A DNA stretch of 64,000 nt from Aquimarina longa SW024 (GTDB lineage: Bacteria > Bacteroidota > Bacteroidia > Flavobacteriales > Flavobacteriaceae). Every line of letters starts with the position of its first letter. The first letter of the stretch is position 1. The stretch lies in assembly GCF_001401755.1 (NCBI RefSeq), contig NZ_KQ474102.1:196595-260594 (forward strand), read 5' to 3'. Below, piece after piece: positions 17,170-26,030 of the stretch. The notes beneath the pieces were generated by a model, which saw only the letters and a program-made list of their open reading frames with translations, ran no database searches and was not told the origin of the DNA. A program made the position numbers and the translations under genes.

Positions 17170-20100
17170 ATGAAAACACAAAACAAAGTCTTGCTTTATA
17201 TAAGCATGATGATTTCAATTGTATTAGCATTTAATGTAAATGCACAGTCTCCTCCTCAAAACTCAAATAACTTAGCATGTGAATGGGGGAATAGCTTCCT
17301 TACTCCTACGGTAAAATTTACTGATTTTGATGGTTCTACTATAGGATCCAGAATATTTAATCAGGTAATTCCTAATGCAGAAAGTTATATGAAACAACGT
17401 TGTCTGGATGTAGCTAAAATATTGTATAGAAATTCTGCAAATTCTCCTAAATTTAGACTGTTAAATTTTAATCTAAAAAATGAAAATTTTGTAGCCCATA
17501 AATTTGGAGAGGGTGATCAAATGACTATAGAAGTTAGCACACAACATCTTGCTAAAATCTACAGAGATTCTGGAAACAACTCTCAGGTTATAAAAGACGA
17601 AATCGATGGTATATTGTTTCATGAAGTAACACATGGATATAACTACTCTCCAACTACAGGCGGTACTTATGACGGATCTTCTCCGTTTTGGGCATATACA
17701 GAAGGTATTGCAGATGGTGTAAGAATATATTCAGGATTTCACCAAACAAAAACACCAGATGTTAACAGTTCTAGCAAATGGCTAGGAGGCTATACTACAA
17801 CAGGGTTCTTTTTACAGTATGTTACCCAAAAATATGATAAAAACTTTATATACAAGTTTAATAAAGCGGCAAAAGATTTAGGAAAATCTTGGTCATTTGA
17901 TAACGCTTTTAAAAACATTTTAGGAAAAGGCGTAGCAACGGTATGGAATGAATATAAAAACTATATCAATAATGGAAACAAGTTAGATTATGATGGTAAT
18001 TATCCTTGGACATTAGATTGTGGAGGAGGTACTACTCCCCCTGCAGGAGACACTATTGATATAACTAATGATGGAGGAACTATATCTAGTCAATATAATG
18101 ATTCTCCCTCTAATGAAGGAATATCTAATATAGTTGACAATAATCTAAACTCAAAGTATCTAACTTTTAATGCATCTGCATGGGTACAATATAAAGCTAC
18201 TAAATCTTATGTTCTATCATCTTATACGATAACTTCCGGAAATGATGCCCCAGAAAGAGATCCTAAAAGCTGGACATTACAAGGATCTACAAATGGAAAC
18301 TCTTGGCAAAATATTAATCAAAGATCTAATCAAGATTTTTCTGGTAGAAATCAAAAAAGAACCTTTACTGTAACTACTACTTCTTCTTATCAATATTATC
18401 GATTATCGATGAAAAACAATAGCGGAAACATCTTACAGGTATCTGAAATTGAGTTATTTGGAAAAGAAAAAAACGCTAAGCAACTTCCGGTAGCTAATTT
18501 TAGAGTAACTAAAACTAGTATTAAAGAGGGAGAGAGTGTTTCTTTTATTAATTCTTCAACTGATGCCACTTCATATAGTTGGACATTTAGTGGAGGTACT
18601 CCATTTAATAGCACACAAAAAAATCCTACAGTACGATATAATAGAGCAGGAACATATTCTGTTACTCTAAAAGCAACTAATAGAGATGGATCTGATACAC
18701 AAACTAAATCATCATATATTACTGTTACTCGAGATAGTGGTGGTGGATCAGGAGATATCAAAGATATAACAGATCTTGGTGGAGAAGCTTCTAGTCAATA
18801 TAATGACTCTCCAGCTAATGAAGGTATCTTAAAATTGTTTGATAACAATGCTAATTCTAAATTCTTAACTTTTAATGCATCTTCATGGGTACAATTTAAA
18901 GCTGATAAATCTTATATACTATCTTCTTATACTTTAACTTCTGGGAATGACGCTCCAGAAAGAGATCCAAAAAGTTGGACACTACAAGGCTCTACTAACG
19001 GTACCTCATGGACAAATATTGATCAAAGATCTAATCAAGATTTCTCTAGTAGAAATCAAAAAAGAGCTTTTCAGACAAATACTAGATCTGCGTATGCCTA
19101 TTATAGGTTATCTATGAGAAATAATAGCGGAAATATTCTGCAAATATCTGAATTAGAATTATTTGGAAAAGAAGGTTCTACAGGAGGTGGTTCTTGCCAA
19201 TGGGGTAATAATTTCCTTACTCCAACTGTACAATTTACTGATTTTGATGGTTCTACTATAGGGTCTAGAATATTTAATCAGGTAATTCCTAATGTAAGAA
19301 GTTATATGCAACAACGCTGTTTAGATGTAGCTAAAATATTATATAGAAATTCAGCAGATGCTCCAAAATTTAGGCTATTAAAATTTGAACTAAAAAACGA
19401 AGATTTTGTAGCATATAAATCTGGAGAAGGAGATCAAATGACTATCGCAGTAAGTACACAGCATCTTGCTAAAATTTATAGAGATTCTGGTAACAATTCT
19501 CAGGTTATAAAAGATGAAATCGATGGTATTCTATTTCACGAAGTAACACATGGATATAACTATTCTCCAACTACAGGAGGTACTTATGATGGATCTTCTC
19601 CATTTTGGGCATATACAGAAGGTATTGCTGATGGAGTAAGAATATATTCAGGATTTCATCAAACAAAAACACCAGATGTTAACAGTTCTAGTAAATGGCT
19701 AGGAGGTTATACTACAACAGGATTCTTCTTACAATATGTTACTGAAAAATACGATAAGAACTTTATCTATAAGTTTAATAAGGCGGCAAAAGATTTAGGA
19801 AACTCTTGGTCATTTGATAACGCTTTTAGAAATATTCTTGGTAAAGGTGTAGCAACAGTATGGAATGAATATAAGAACTACATCAACGGTGGTAATAAAA
19901 TTGACTATGACGGTAATTATCCTTGGACTCTAGATTGTAGTAATAAGCAAAATCGTGCGATTGCATCAGAGGACAAAGAACCTGTTAAATCACTAAGTTT
20001 AACATCATATCCAAACCCTGCAAAAAACACTCTCTTCTTTGCTAAATCAGACGATTTAAAAAACAAGATATTAGTCTATGAGATTTATGACACACATGGA

Positions 20101-20229
20101 AGAATAGTTATAAAAAAACAAACTACTAAAGATGAAATACAGATTAATCATCTTACCAATAAAATGTATTTCCTTATCGTTAGACAAAATGGTAAAATTA
20201 TTTATAAAAATAGATTTATTAAAAAATAA
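17170..20229 (+). CDS. Secreted double-headed BSP-family metalloprotease with F5/8C and PKD modules, T9SS cargo
   Basis: 1019 residues. Order: signal peptide (to about 26, AFNVNAQ); basic-secretory-protein (BSP) peptidase domain 1 (about 35-285) with the zinc motif HEVTHGYNY at 151-159; discoidin/F5-8C domain 1 (about 295-430); PKD domain (about 440-520, SFINSSTDATSYSWTFSGGTP); F5-8C domain 2 (about 535-670); BSP domain 2 (about 675-930) with a second HEVTHGYNY at 790-798; and a T9SS type A sorting domain (about 945-1019, LTSYPNPAKNTLFF). Both halves keep HExxH and the following WAYTEGIADGVR, so both heads are likely catalytic. The two copies are nearly identical as protein but carry many silent changes, indicating an old duplication kept under selection. 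It is probably a surface or released enzyme binding glycans or protein through F5/8C. Confidence 0.92.
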   Translation: MKTQNKVLLYISMMISIVLAFNVNAQSPPQNSNNLACEWGNSFLTPTVKFTDFDGSTIGSRIFNQVIPNAESYMKQRCLDVAKILYRNSANSPKFRLLNFNLKNENFVAHKFGEGDQMTIEVSTQHLAKIYRDSGNNSQVIKDEIDGILFHEVTHGYNYSPTTGGTYDGSSPFWAYTEGIADGVRIYSGFHQTKTPDVNSSSKWLGGYTTTGFFLQYVTQKYDKNFIYKFNKAAKDLGKSWSFDNAFKNILGKGVATVWNEYKNYINNGNKLDYDGNYPWTLDCGGGTTPPAGDTIDITNDGGTISSQYNDSPSNEGISNIVDNNLNSKYLTFNASAWVQYKATKSYVLSSYTITSGNDAPERDPKSWTLQGSTNGNSWQNINQRSNQDFSGRNQKRTFTVTTTSSYQYYRLSMKNNSGNILQVSEIELFGKEKNAKQLPVANFRVTKTSIKEGESVSFINSSTDATSYSWTFSGGTPFNSTQKNPTVRYNRAGTYSVTLKATNRDGSDTQTKSSYITVTRDSGGGSGDIKDITDLGGEASSQYNDSPANEGILKLFDNNANSKFLTFNASSWVQFKADKSYILSSYTLTSGNDAPERDPKSWTLQGSTNGTSWTNIDQRSNQDFSSRNQKRAFQTNTRSAYAYYRLSMRNNSGNILQISELELFGKEGSTGGGSCQWGNNFLTPTVQFTDFDGSTIGSRIFNQVIPNVRSYMQQRCLDVAKILYRNSADAPKFRLLKFELKNEDFVAYKSGEGDQMTIAVSTQHLAKIYRDSGNNSQVIKDEIDGILFHEVTHGYNYSPTTGGTYDGSSPFWAYTEGIADGVRIYSGFHQTKTPDVNSSSKWLGGYTTTGFFLQYVTEKYDKNFIYKFNKAAKDLGNSWSFDNAFRNILGKGVATVWNEYKNYINGGNKIDYDGNYPWTLDCSNKQNRAIASEDKEPVKSLSLTSYPNPAKNTLFFAKSDDLKNKILVYEIYDTHGRIVIKKQTTKDEIQINHLTNKMYFLIVRQNGKIIYKNRFIKK

Positions 20230-20273
20230 AATCAATTTCAATTCATAATAGATCTGATTTTATATCATCATAT

Positions 20274-20312
20274 AAACACCTGTTACTTTTTATAGTGCAG
20301 GTGTTTTTTTTA
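20274..20312 (+). terminator. Intrinsic terminator of the BSP protease gene
   Basis: Stem AAACACCTG (20274-20282) / CAGGTGTTT (20298-20306) followed by a run of T to about 20311. Its stem matches the outer part of the ssrA terminator. Confidence 0.9.
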
Positions 20313-20512
20313 TTTTTCAAATGATTATAAAAACTAAATAGTATAAAATGAGGGTAGAAAATATAGTTACACATAACAAAGGTAGCGCATATGGTATTTA
20401 AACTTCTAGAGTTATTATACTAGTTCATAAAAACAATATAATTTATATTATGAATATACTGTAATACTAGTTATTTAGTCTTAGTACCAAGTTAGGAGAT
20501 AGATACAACGTA

Positions 20513-20974
20513 CTATAAATATAGCTCAGAAGTATGTTTAATCACTTTTAAAGAAAAGGTAGAATTTAATATTCCTATATTATCTATTTTAGAAAGTTTA
20601 TATCGAATAAAATCATGGTATTCCTCTAGACTTCTCATATTTATTTTTAACAAAAAATCTATCTGCCCAGCCATGTGATAACACTCCTGAACTTCTTTTA
20701 GATTTATAATCTGATTTTCAAATTTATCAATAAAAGACTCGTCATGAGATTTAAGAGATACTTGGCAATATGCAGTTATTGGTAGATCTATTAGTTTATT
20801 ATTTACTATTGCCACATATTTTTTTATATATCCCTTACTTTCTAATCGTTTTATACGCTCATATATGGGAGACACTGTTAGGTTTAAAAGATTAGCTATT
20901 TCTTTTGCTGTTTTTTTAGAATCCCTTTGAAGAATTCTTAAAATAGTCTTATCTGTATTGTCTAGCCCTTCCAT
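20513..20974 (-). CDS. Lrp/AsnC-family transcriptional regulator
   Basis: 153 residues. N-terminal winged HTH (about 4-60, LDNTDKTILRILQRDSKKTAKEIANLLNLTVSPIYERIKRLESKGYIKKY) and C-terminal RAM ligand domain (about 68-145, including VQECYHMAGQIDFLLKINM, the family's GxxDyll turn). Such proteins sense amino acids and usually control amino-acid genes and themselves. It stands alone and diverges from the ROK gene across 618 bp, so no target is evident from context. Confidence 0.93.
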   Translation of the reverse strand: MEGLDNTDKTILRILQRDSKKTAKEIANLLNLTVSPIYERIKRLESKGYIKKYVAIVNNKLIDLPITAYCQVSLKSHDESFIDKFENQIINLKEVQECYHMAGQIDFLLKINMRSLEEYHDFIRYKLSKIDNIGILNSTFSLKVIKHTSELYL

Positions 20975-21592
20975 AAATTAATCATCAAGTTTATATTCTC
21001 TAAATAAAATCATTGAATTATATAACTACGTTGTGCCTGAATAATTCTATTATTAAGATTGATCTAAATTTAACATAAGCTATAAATTTAACAGATTTAA
21101 TCAATTAAAGCATGTTTTTTAAGTATTTAACAATCAATTTCATGAAATTTAGCCTTTTTAGAAATCAAAATACCATATACGACACAACCATATACATCAA
21201 TGAAAATTTATGATAAACGAAAATAGTATACATATCATATAAATAATGTGTGGAAATTTATAACTTAAAAAATAGGAAACTAGAATTATATAATATAACC
21301 TTATCATAAAGCTTGAAAAAGTAATATACACTAGTGCTTTCTTTGTTTTAGCATAACATCACTATAGTGAAGCTTTAAAAATCAGCAAACCGGCTAGGTG
21401 CTTGCAATAATTTTAAGATGGAATAAGTTTTCTATTGCAGAATGCGCGAGTTAAATAAGGATCTATATAGATATGACCATTCTATAATTAAGAATAATAA
21501 ATATTACCGAACTCAAAATTATTATAAATTGTATTTTTGATAATTTACAAGGCATTTTAGTAGGAATTATTAAATACAGAGTAAGTTTAAAA
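20975..21592. other. Divergent intergenic region between Lrp and ROK genes
   Basis: 618 bp, AT-rich, with a slightly more GC-rich patch around 21300-21460. It holds both promoters. I see no tRNA, terminator or credible small ORF, and no obvious Lrp-type repeated operator. Confidence 0.5.
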
Positions 21593-22510
21593 ATGATAAT
21601 AGGAGTAACTATAGGAGGTAATAGTATTACCACAACTAAAATAGAAACCAAAACAAATAGCATATTAGAAAACACTTTAGTTACTATCCCTATAGATAAT
21701 AAAGCAGATGCTAATACAATAATAGAACAATGGATCTGTAGTTTACAAAAAGTAATTAGCACCTTTACTGAAGAAGAATTTCTAGAAGGTATAGGAATAG
21801 CAATACCTGGCCCTTTCGATTATCATAATGGTATATTTGCCTTTAAAATGAATCAAAAATACACTTCTCTTTTTTGTATAAATATTAAAGAAATAATAGT
21901 CAAAAAGTTACAACTTACTGATCATATTCCTGTACGATTTTATAATGATGCTGCTTGTTTTGGCATTGGCGAAGTATGGAAAGGAAAGCTTAAAACTATA
22001 CAAAGAGGGCTAGGAATAATACTTGATACAGGATTTGGCGCTACATTCTTATATCATGGTCTTCCTGTACTTTCTGGAGAAGAAATCCCAAAAGATGGTG
22101 AACTATACCATATCCCATATAAAGATGGAATAGCAGATGATTACTTTTCTACTCGTTGGCTTATCAATAGATATAATAGATGTTCTACTACAACTACAAT
22201 CACTACTATTAAAGAATTAATCAAAGTATCATTAAATAATGATCTTGTAGCACTACAAACATTTAATAAATTTTCAGAAAATCTAGCTGATTTTTTAGCT
22301 CCATGGTTAAAGTCTTATAATGCCGAGGCAATTAGTATAGGTGGCAGTATTAGTAATGCATGGCCATTTTTTGGCAAAAGCTTAGAAAAAAGATTACGTA
22401 CTCAGGGTTCTACCGTCAAAATATACAAAAGTGATTTACAAGAAAAAGCAATTCTCTTGGGTAGTGCCAGATTGATCAATGATATTTTTTACAAGGGACT
22501 TCCTTTTTGA
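21593..22510 (+). CDS. ROK-family sugar kinase-like protein with altered phosphate loop
   Basis: 305 residues with the ROK/glucokinase fold: N-terminal GVTIGGNSI (4-12), IGIAIPGPFDYHNG (about 67-80), general-base region YNDAACFGIGE (about 117-127, Asp119 present), LDTGFGATFLYHG (about 143-155) and AISIGGSISNAW near the C-terminus. In active kinases the first motif is DxGGT; here it reads TIGGN, replacing both the Asp and the Thr that contact ATP phosphates. The CxCGxxGCxE zinc motif of most ROK proteins is also missing, which happens in some flavobacterial members. It could be a weak kinase, an ATP-independent sensor or a fructokinase variant. It is monocistronic and convergent with the rhodanese gene. 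Confidence 0.8.
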   Translation: MIIGVTIGGNSITTTKIETKTNSILENTLVTIPIDNKADANTIIEQWICSLQKVISTFTEEEFLEGIGIAIPGPFDYHNGIFAFKMNQKYTSLFCINIKEIIVKKLQLTDHIPVRFYNDAACFGIGEVWKGKLKTIQRGLGIILDTGFGATFLYHGLPVLSGEEIPKDGELYHIPYKDGIADDYFSTRWLINRYNRCSTTTTITTIKELIKVSLNNDLVALQTFNKFSENLADFLAPWLKSYNAEAISIGGSISNAWPFFGKSLEKRLRTQGSTVKIYKSDLQEKAILLGSARLINDIFYKGLPF

Positions 22511-22548
22511 CAATATATTGAATTTTTTAAAGATCCATTTTTAGCAAA

Positions 22549-22583
22549 AAAAAACACGTTCTAAAACTAGAAGTGTTTTCTTT
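22549..22583. terminator. Bidirectional terminator between the ROK and rhodanese genes
   Basis: AAAACAC (22551-22557) pairs with GTGTTTT (22573-22579), with an A-run before and T-rich sequence after, between convergent genes. Confidence 0.7.
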
Positions 22584-22604
22584 AACTAAGTATTTAAAAT
22601 AAAA

Positions 22605-23000
22605 TTATTTTTTCACCTCTTTACCTTTATATTTCCATTCTGTAATTCCACCATTCAAATCATAAATTTTAGTAAATCCTGCTTTTTTCATATATGCAGA
22701 GCATTTACCACTTCTTCTTCCTGTACCACAATATACAGCGACAGGTTTAGTTTTATCTACTTTAATAATAAGTTCTTCAAAATTCTTATTCCGAAAATCA
22801 ATATTTATAGCTCCTTCTATATGACCTTCAGCAAATTCATCAGGAGTCCTTACATCAATAAGCTGTACTTTTTCCATTTGCAAAAGAGAATCCATCTCTT
22901 CTACTGTTATCAATTCTACTGTAGAAGGATTATCTACCTGCTTACAACTAAACACTATAATAGTAGTAAAAATAACTAATAAGAAAGGTATTATTTTCAT
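22605..23000 (-). CDS. Periplasmic rhodanese-like lipoprotein
   Basis: 131 residues. SPII signal MKIIPFLLVIFTTIIVFSC with the lipid Cys at 19. A single rhodanese domain follows, with LIDVRTPDEFAEGHIEGAINIDF and the active-site loop CGTGRRSG (Cys near 91). It transfers or carries sulfur as persulfide. It is separated by only 13 nt from a second, cytoplasmic rhodanese on the same strand, and further upstream are two thioredoxin-fold proteins, so this is a compartment-spanning sulfur/redox group. Confidence 0.9.
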   Translation of the reverse strand: MKIIPFLLVIFTTIIVFSCKQVDNPSTVELITVEEMDSLLQMEKVQLIDVRTPDEFAEGHIEGAINIDFRNKNFEELIIKVDKTKPVAVYCGTGRRSGKCSAYMKKAGFTKIYDLNGGITEWKYKGKEVKK

Positions 23001-23013
23001 AAGACATGATTAT

Positions 23014-23331
23014 CTAATCTTCTTCTATTTCACCAGTCCAGTTCATAAAACCTCCTATCAAATTATAAGTAGTCTCAAAACCCATTTGACTCATCAATGT
23101 GCATGCCTGAGCACTACGCGCTCCTGAACGACAATACACATAATAATTCTTATCCTTATCCAGTTTTTCTATTTCATCCAAAAAACCCTGCCCTTGGCGG
23201 ATATCAATGTTTAGCATATTAGGTATGAAACCATCTTCTACTTCTTCTTCTGTTCTTACATCCAAAATTATTGCATTAGGATCATTAGTGACAAGGTCCT
23301 GCCACTCTTCTTGTGTAATATCTTCTCCCAT
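23014..23331 (-). CDS. Cytoplasmic rhodanese-like protein
   Basis: 105 residues, no signal peptide. It is a single rhodanese domain with ILDVRTEEEVEDGFIPNMLNIDI and the catalytic loop CRSGARSAQAC (Cys near 67), the CRxGxRS form of PspE/GlpE-like sulfurtransferases. It is first of a two-gene unit with the rhodanese lipoprotein 13 nt downstream. A TAnnTTTG box (TATCTTTG on the minus strand) lies 52 nt before the start codon. Confidence 0.92.
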   Translation of the reverse strand: MGEDITQEEWQDLVTNDPNAIILDVRTEEEVEDGFIPNMLNIDIRQGQGFLDEIEKLDKDKNYYVYCRSGARSAQACTLMSQMGFETTYNLIGGFMNWTGEIEED

Positions 23332-23382
23332 TATAACACTATTCTATTAAAAATTAAGACTATTTTGTCTATACATTCTTTA

Positions 23383-23390
23383 CAAAGATA
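23383..23390 (-). promoter_or_regulatory. Candidate -7 box for the rhodanese pair
   Basis: Minus-strand TATCTTTG fits TAnnTTTG and lies about 50 nt upstream of the start at 23331. Confidence 0.55.
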
Positions 23391-23438
23391 AAGAGTACTT
23401 TGTAAAGTATATGTACATTTAAAAAAAACTATAGAAAA

Positions 23439-24065
23439 TTATACTTTAATACTACAACCAATGGCTTTTGTAGTTTCAATAAGAATTTTTTCTCCGTTCA
23501 ACAATGCATTAACCGCATCCTCCACATATTTTTTTGTAACGGCTGATACATTCTTATAATTGTTATCAATCGCACCAATATACCTAACAATATTTCCTTT
23601 TTCTGTTTTCTGTAATACATAAACATGAGGCGTTTTTGTAGCTCCATACTGAGGATATATATGTTGTCCGTCATCAAATAAATATGGGAACGTAAACCCC
23701 TTATTCTTTGCACGTATCTTCATATTTTCAAAACTATCTTCTGGATAATCTTTTGAGTTATTAGGATTAATCGCGACTACAGGGTACCCTTTTTCTTTAT
23801 ATAATGTATTCAATGCTATAATTCTATCTTCATATGCCACAGAATACGGGCAGTGATTACATGTAAAAATTATAATAAATCCTTTAGCATCACTATAATC
23901 AGCCAAAGAAACAACAGAATCATCTATATTTTTTAACTTAAAATCTACTGCAACATCCCCTATTAAATACCCTTTAGTCGTCTTATTACTAGATACCTTG
24001 TCTATCGCAAAAGCACTTATTGCTATTACAAACGCTACTGCAACCAGAATTTTTAAAGTTTTCAT
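23439..24065 (-). CDS. Exported thioredoxin-fold (redoxin/AhpC-like) protein
   Basis: 208 residues with an N-terminal signal or anchor (about 1-22, LKILVAVAFVIAISAFAID). Thioredoxin-like domain: VDFKLKNIDDSVVSLADYS, then the CxxC motif CNHCPY (Cys69, Cys72), and cis-Pro context TKTPHVYVL. A lone Cys near the end (AIGCSIK) could act as resolving residue. This matches a 'thioredoxin family protein / redoxin domain' group common in marine Flavobacteriia. It lies 47 nt downstream of the TlpA-like lipoprotein gene on the same strand and probably acts in periplasmic disulfide reduction. Confidence 0.88.
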   Translation of the reverse strand: MKTLKILVAVAFVIAISAFAIDKVSSNKTTKGYLIGDVAVDFKLKNIDDSVVSLADYSDAKGFIIIFTCNHCPYSVAYEDRIIALNTLYKEKGYPVVAINPNNSKDYPEDSFENMKIRAKNKGFTFPYLFDDGQHIYPQYGATKTPHVYVLQKTEKGNIVRYIGAIDNNYKNVSAVTKKYVEDAVNALLNGEKILIETTKAIGCSIKV

Positions 24066-24112
24066 CTGTTTAATTTTTTATATTGAATCAAATTATCGTA
24101 GTTATCATCCAT

Positions 24113-24637
24113 TTACAACATTTTCTTTAACTCTTTTTCCAATTCATTATATGTAAAAGATCTTTCATAAAAATTACTATTCCCTCCCTTATATATTATC
24201 GTTGCAGGTATAGAACCTGACCAATTACTACTAACTTTTGGAATCCAACTATTCGCATCCGGATCATCTAATAAAACTATTTTACTAGCTATTTTTTGTT
24301 TTTTAATAAAAGGAATTAATTTTGATTCAACTTGGCTAGGTAAATCCAAACTTACCAAGATAACTTCTACTTTGTCCCTAGAATATCTACTATTAATTAA
24401 CTCAAAATATGGTAACTCAGCAACACAAGGCCTACACCAAGTAGCCCAAAAGTTAATGATCCTTATTTTACCATCATTGATTCTTAATAATGGTTTAAAA
24501 CTCTCAAAATCATATACAGGAATCTCTACACCTCTACCCTCAAAAACATTAGTCGCATCAAGTGCTACTGTTTGTTCTCCTTTACAATTTATAAAAAGAA
24601 AAATAAACCCTATGTACAAAATAAATCTTAACATCAT
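24113..24637 (-). CDS. TlpA-type thiol-disulfide oxidoreductase lipoprotein
   Basis: 174 residues. SPII signal MMLRFILYIGFIFLFINC (Cys18) and a thioredoxin fold with IINFWATWCRPCVAELPYFE (catalytic Cys68 and Cys71). Family members reduce disulfides in the periplasm, for example in cytochrome c maturation. Upstream of the redoxin gene in the same direction, it likely opens the unit. The cis-Pro segment SGSIPATIIYKGG is present, so it should be active. Confidence 0.92.
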   Translation of the reverse strand: MMLRFILYIGFIFLFINCKGEQTVALDATNVFEGRGVEIPVYDFESFKPLLRINDGKIRIINFWATWCRPCVAELPYFELINSRYSRDKVEVILVSLDLPSQVESKLIPFIKKQKIASKIVLLDDPDANSWIPKVSSNWSGSIPATIIYKGGNSNFYERSFTYNELEKELKKML

Positions 24638-24831
24638 ACTAATGTATCAAAACAATTAATTAGCCAAAAGAAAATTAACAAGGTTTGTATTCTTTATCAA
24701 AAAATTTTGAAAATTTCTAATCTAATAGCATTACTCTTATAAATCACAATAATACTATTTAACATAGTGTTACAGTAAAACTTTAACAAAGAATTAATAT
24801 CCATTTCTAATTTATAATCAGTCTCTATAAT

Positions 24832-24850
24832 TACATTTGTATATACAAAT
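24832..24850 (+). promoter_or_regulatory. marR promoter overlapped by a perfect palindromic operator
   Basis: TACATTTG (24832-24839) fits the TAnnTTTG -7 box. It overlaps ATTTGTATATACAAAT (24835-24850), a perfect 16-bp palindrome ending 13 nt before the marR start codon. MarR dimers usually bind such dyads, so autorepression is the natural reading. Confidence 0.72.
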
Positions 24851-24863
24851 ATTGTAAGCACAA

Positions 24864-25316
24864 GTGAAAATAGAAGATATCATAAAAACAGAAGTCGAAC
24901 TCCCTATTGCTAAAAAAGCAATAATCAATTTGTTCTATACCGAAAATTGGATAATGGAGAAAATCAACATTGAACTAAAAGCATATGATATTTCTATCCA
25001 ACAATTTAATGTGTTACGAATCCTAAAAGGGCAAAAAGAAAAACCTGCTAACCTCTCTACTATACAAGAAAGAATGGTAACCAAGATGAGTAACACTACC
25101 AGATTAGTAGATAAACTTATCACTAAAGGATATGTAAAACGAGTTATATGTAAGTCTAACCGTAGAAAAGTAGAAATTACAATCACTCAACAAGGAAAAA
25201 TCTTTTTAGATGAAGTAAGTCCAATAATGACCAATTTTGAAAATAGAGTTACCTCAAATCTTTCAAAAGAAGATTTGACACATTTAAACGAATTATTAAA
25301 CAAATTAAGAAGTTAA
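24864..25316 (+). CDS. MarR-family transcriptional regulator
   Basis: 150 residues, GTG start at 24864, chosen because it directly follows the operator and gives the usual MarR length. Winged HTH: ISIQQFNVLRILKG, STIQERMVTKMSNTTRLVDKLITKGYVKR, wing CKSNRRKVEITITQQGK, and the dimerising helices at both ends. It is followed after 28 nt by a YceI gene on the same strand, a common pairing in Flavobacteriia. The operator overlapping its promoter suggests that it represses the pair and is relieved by a small ligand or oxidant. Confidence 0.93.
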   Translation: MKIEDIIKTEVELPIAKKAIINLFYTENWIMEKINIELKAYDISIQQFNVLRILKGQKEKPANLSTIQERMVTKMSNTTRLVDKLITKGYVKRVICKSNRRKVEITITQQGKIFLDEVSPIMTNFENRVTSNLSKEDLTHLNELLNKLRS

Positions 25317-25344
25317 AATTAATCATTAATATATAATAAAAATC

Positions 25345-25911
25345 ATGAAAACTAAACTTAGATCATTAACCATAGCTGTATTAGTTCTTGCTACAACTAC
25401 CACTTTTGCTCAAAAAAAAGAAATCAAAACCTCAGAAAGTACTATTAATTGGACTGGTAAAAAAGTAACAGGATCCCATACAGGAACGCTAGACATATCA
25501 AAAGGTTTCTTAATTTTTGATGGAGAAAATATTACAGGAGGAGAATTTATTGTAGATATGACTACGCTTACTGTTACTGATCTTGAAACTGGAAAAGGAA
25601 AAGAAAAACTCGAAGGACACCTAAACTCTGATGACTTTTTTGGTACTACAAATCATAAAAATGCAAAGCTAACGATACTAAGGTCCTCAAAGGTAAATGG
25701 TAAACATAAAATTGCTGGAGATCTTACAATTAAAGGAAAAACAAACCTTATCTATTTTGATCTTGTAGTCACTAAAAATATTGCTTCCACTACGCTTAAT
25801 GTTGATCGAACTAAATATGATATTAAATACGGATCAGGTAGCTTCTTTGATAATTTAGGAGATAAAGCAATCAATGATGAGTTCGAATTAACAGTAAATT
25901 TAAAAATGTAA
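25345..25911 (+). CDS. YceI-family periplasmic lipid-binding-like protein
   Basis: 188 residues with a Sec signal (MKTKLRSLTIAVLVLATTTTFAQ). The mature part has the YceI layout: STINWTGKKVTGSHTGTLDISKGFLIFDGENITGGEFIVDMTTLTVTD, then EGHLNSDDFFGTTNHKNAKLTI and DRTKYDIKYGSGSFFDNLGDKAINDEFELTV. The fold is a lipocalin-like barrel that binds isoprenoid-type lipids in known structures. It is cotranscribed with marR upstream. The trp leader begins about 30 nt after it, without a visible terminator of its own. Confidence 0.95.
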   Translation: MKTKLRSLTIAVLVLATTTTFAQKKEIKTSESTINWTGKKVTGSHTGTLDISKGFLIFDGENITGGEFIVDMTTLTVTDLETGKGKEKLEGHLNSDDFFGTTNHKNAKLTILRSSKVNGKHKIAGDLTIKGKTNLIYFDLVVTKNIASTTLNVDRTKYDIKYGSGSFFDNLGDKAINDEFELTVNLKM

Positions 25912-25942
25912 TTTTTTATTATTTAAAATTATAATTAATTTA

Positions 25943-25950
25943 TATATTTG
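25943..25950 (+). promoter_or_regulatory. Candidate trp operon promoter (-7 box)
   Basis: TATATTTG matches TAnnTTTG and stands 17 nt before the leader peptide ATG, giving a transcript start near 25957. The -33 TTG is not clear (T-rich sequence instead). Confidence 0.6.
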
Positions 25951-25967
25951 GATCAGCAAATAAAAAA

Positions 25968-26030
25968 ATGAAAACAATCTTAACTAATAATTGGTGGTGG
26001 TATTCTCAAAGCGAAAACGTCGTGAGATAG
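25968..26030 (+). CDS. trpL: trp leader peptide with three consecutive tryptophans
   Basis: A 20-codon ORF, MKTILTNNWWWYSQSENVVR then TAG. The TGG TGG TGG run (25992-26000) is the sensor: when charged tRNA-Trp is scarce, the ribosome stalls there. It lies between a promoter and an intrinsic terminator in front of trpE, exactly the geometry of ribosome-mediated attenuation. It is too short for routine gene finders. Confidence 0.93.
   Translation: MKTILTNNWWWYSQSENVVR

Noticed and set aside
20975..21592. A tRNA-like or riboswitch structure before the ROK gene
   Set aside because: No cloverleaf, no conserved T-loop and no known riboswitch core could be recognised.
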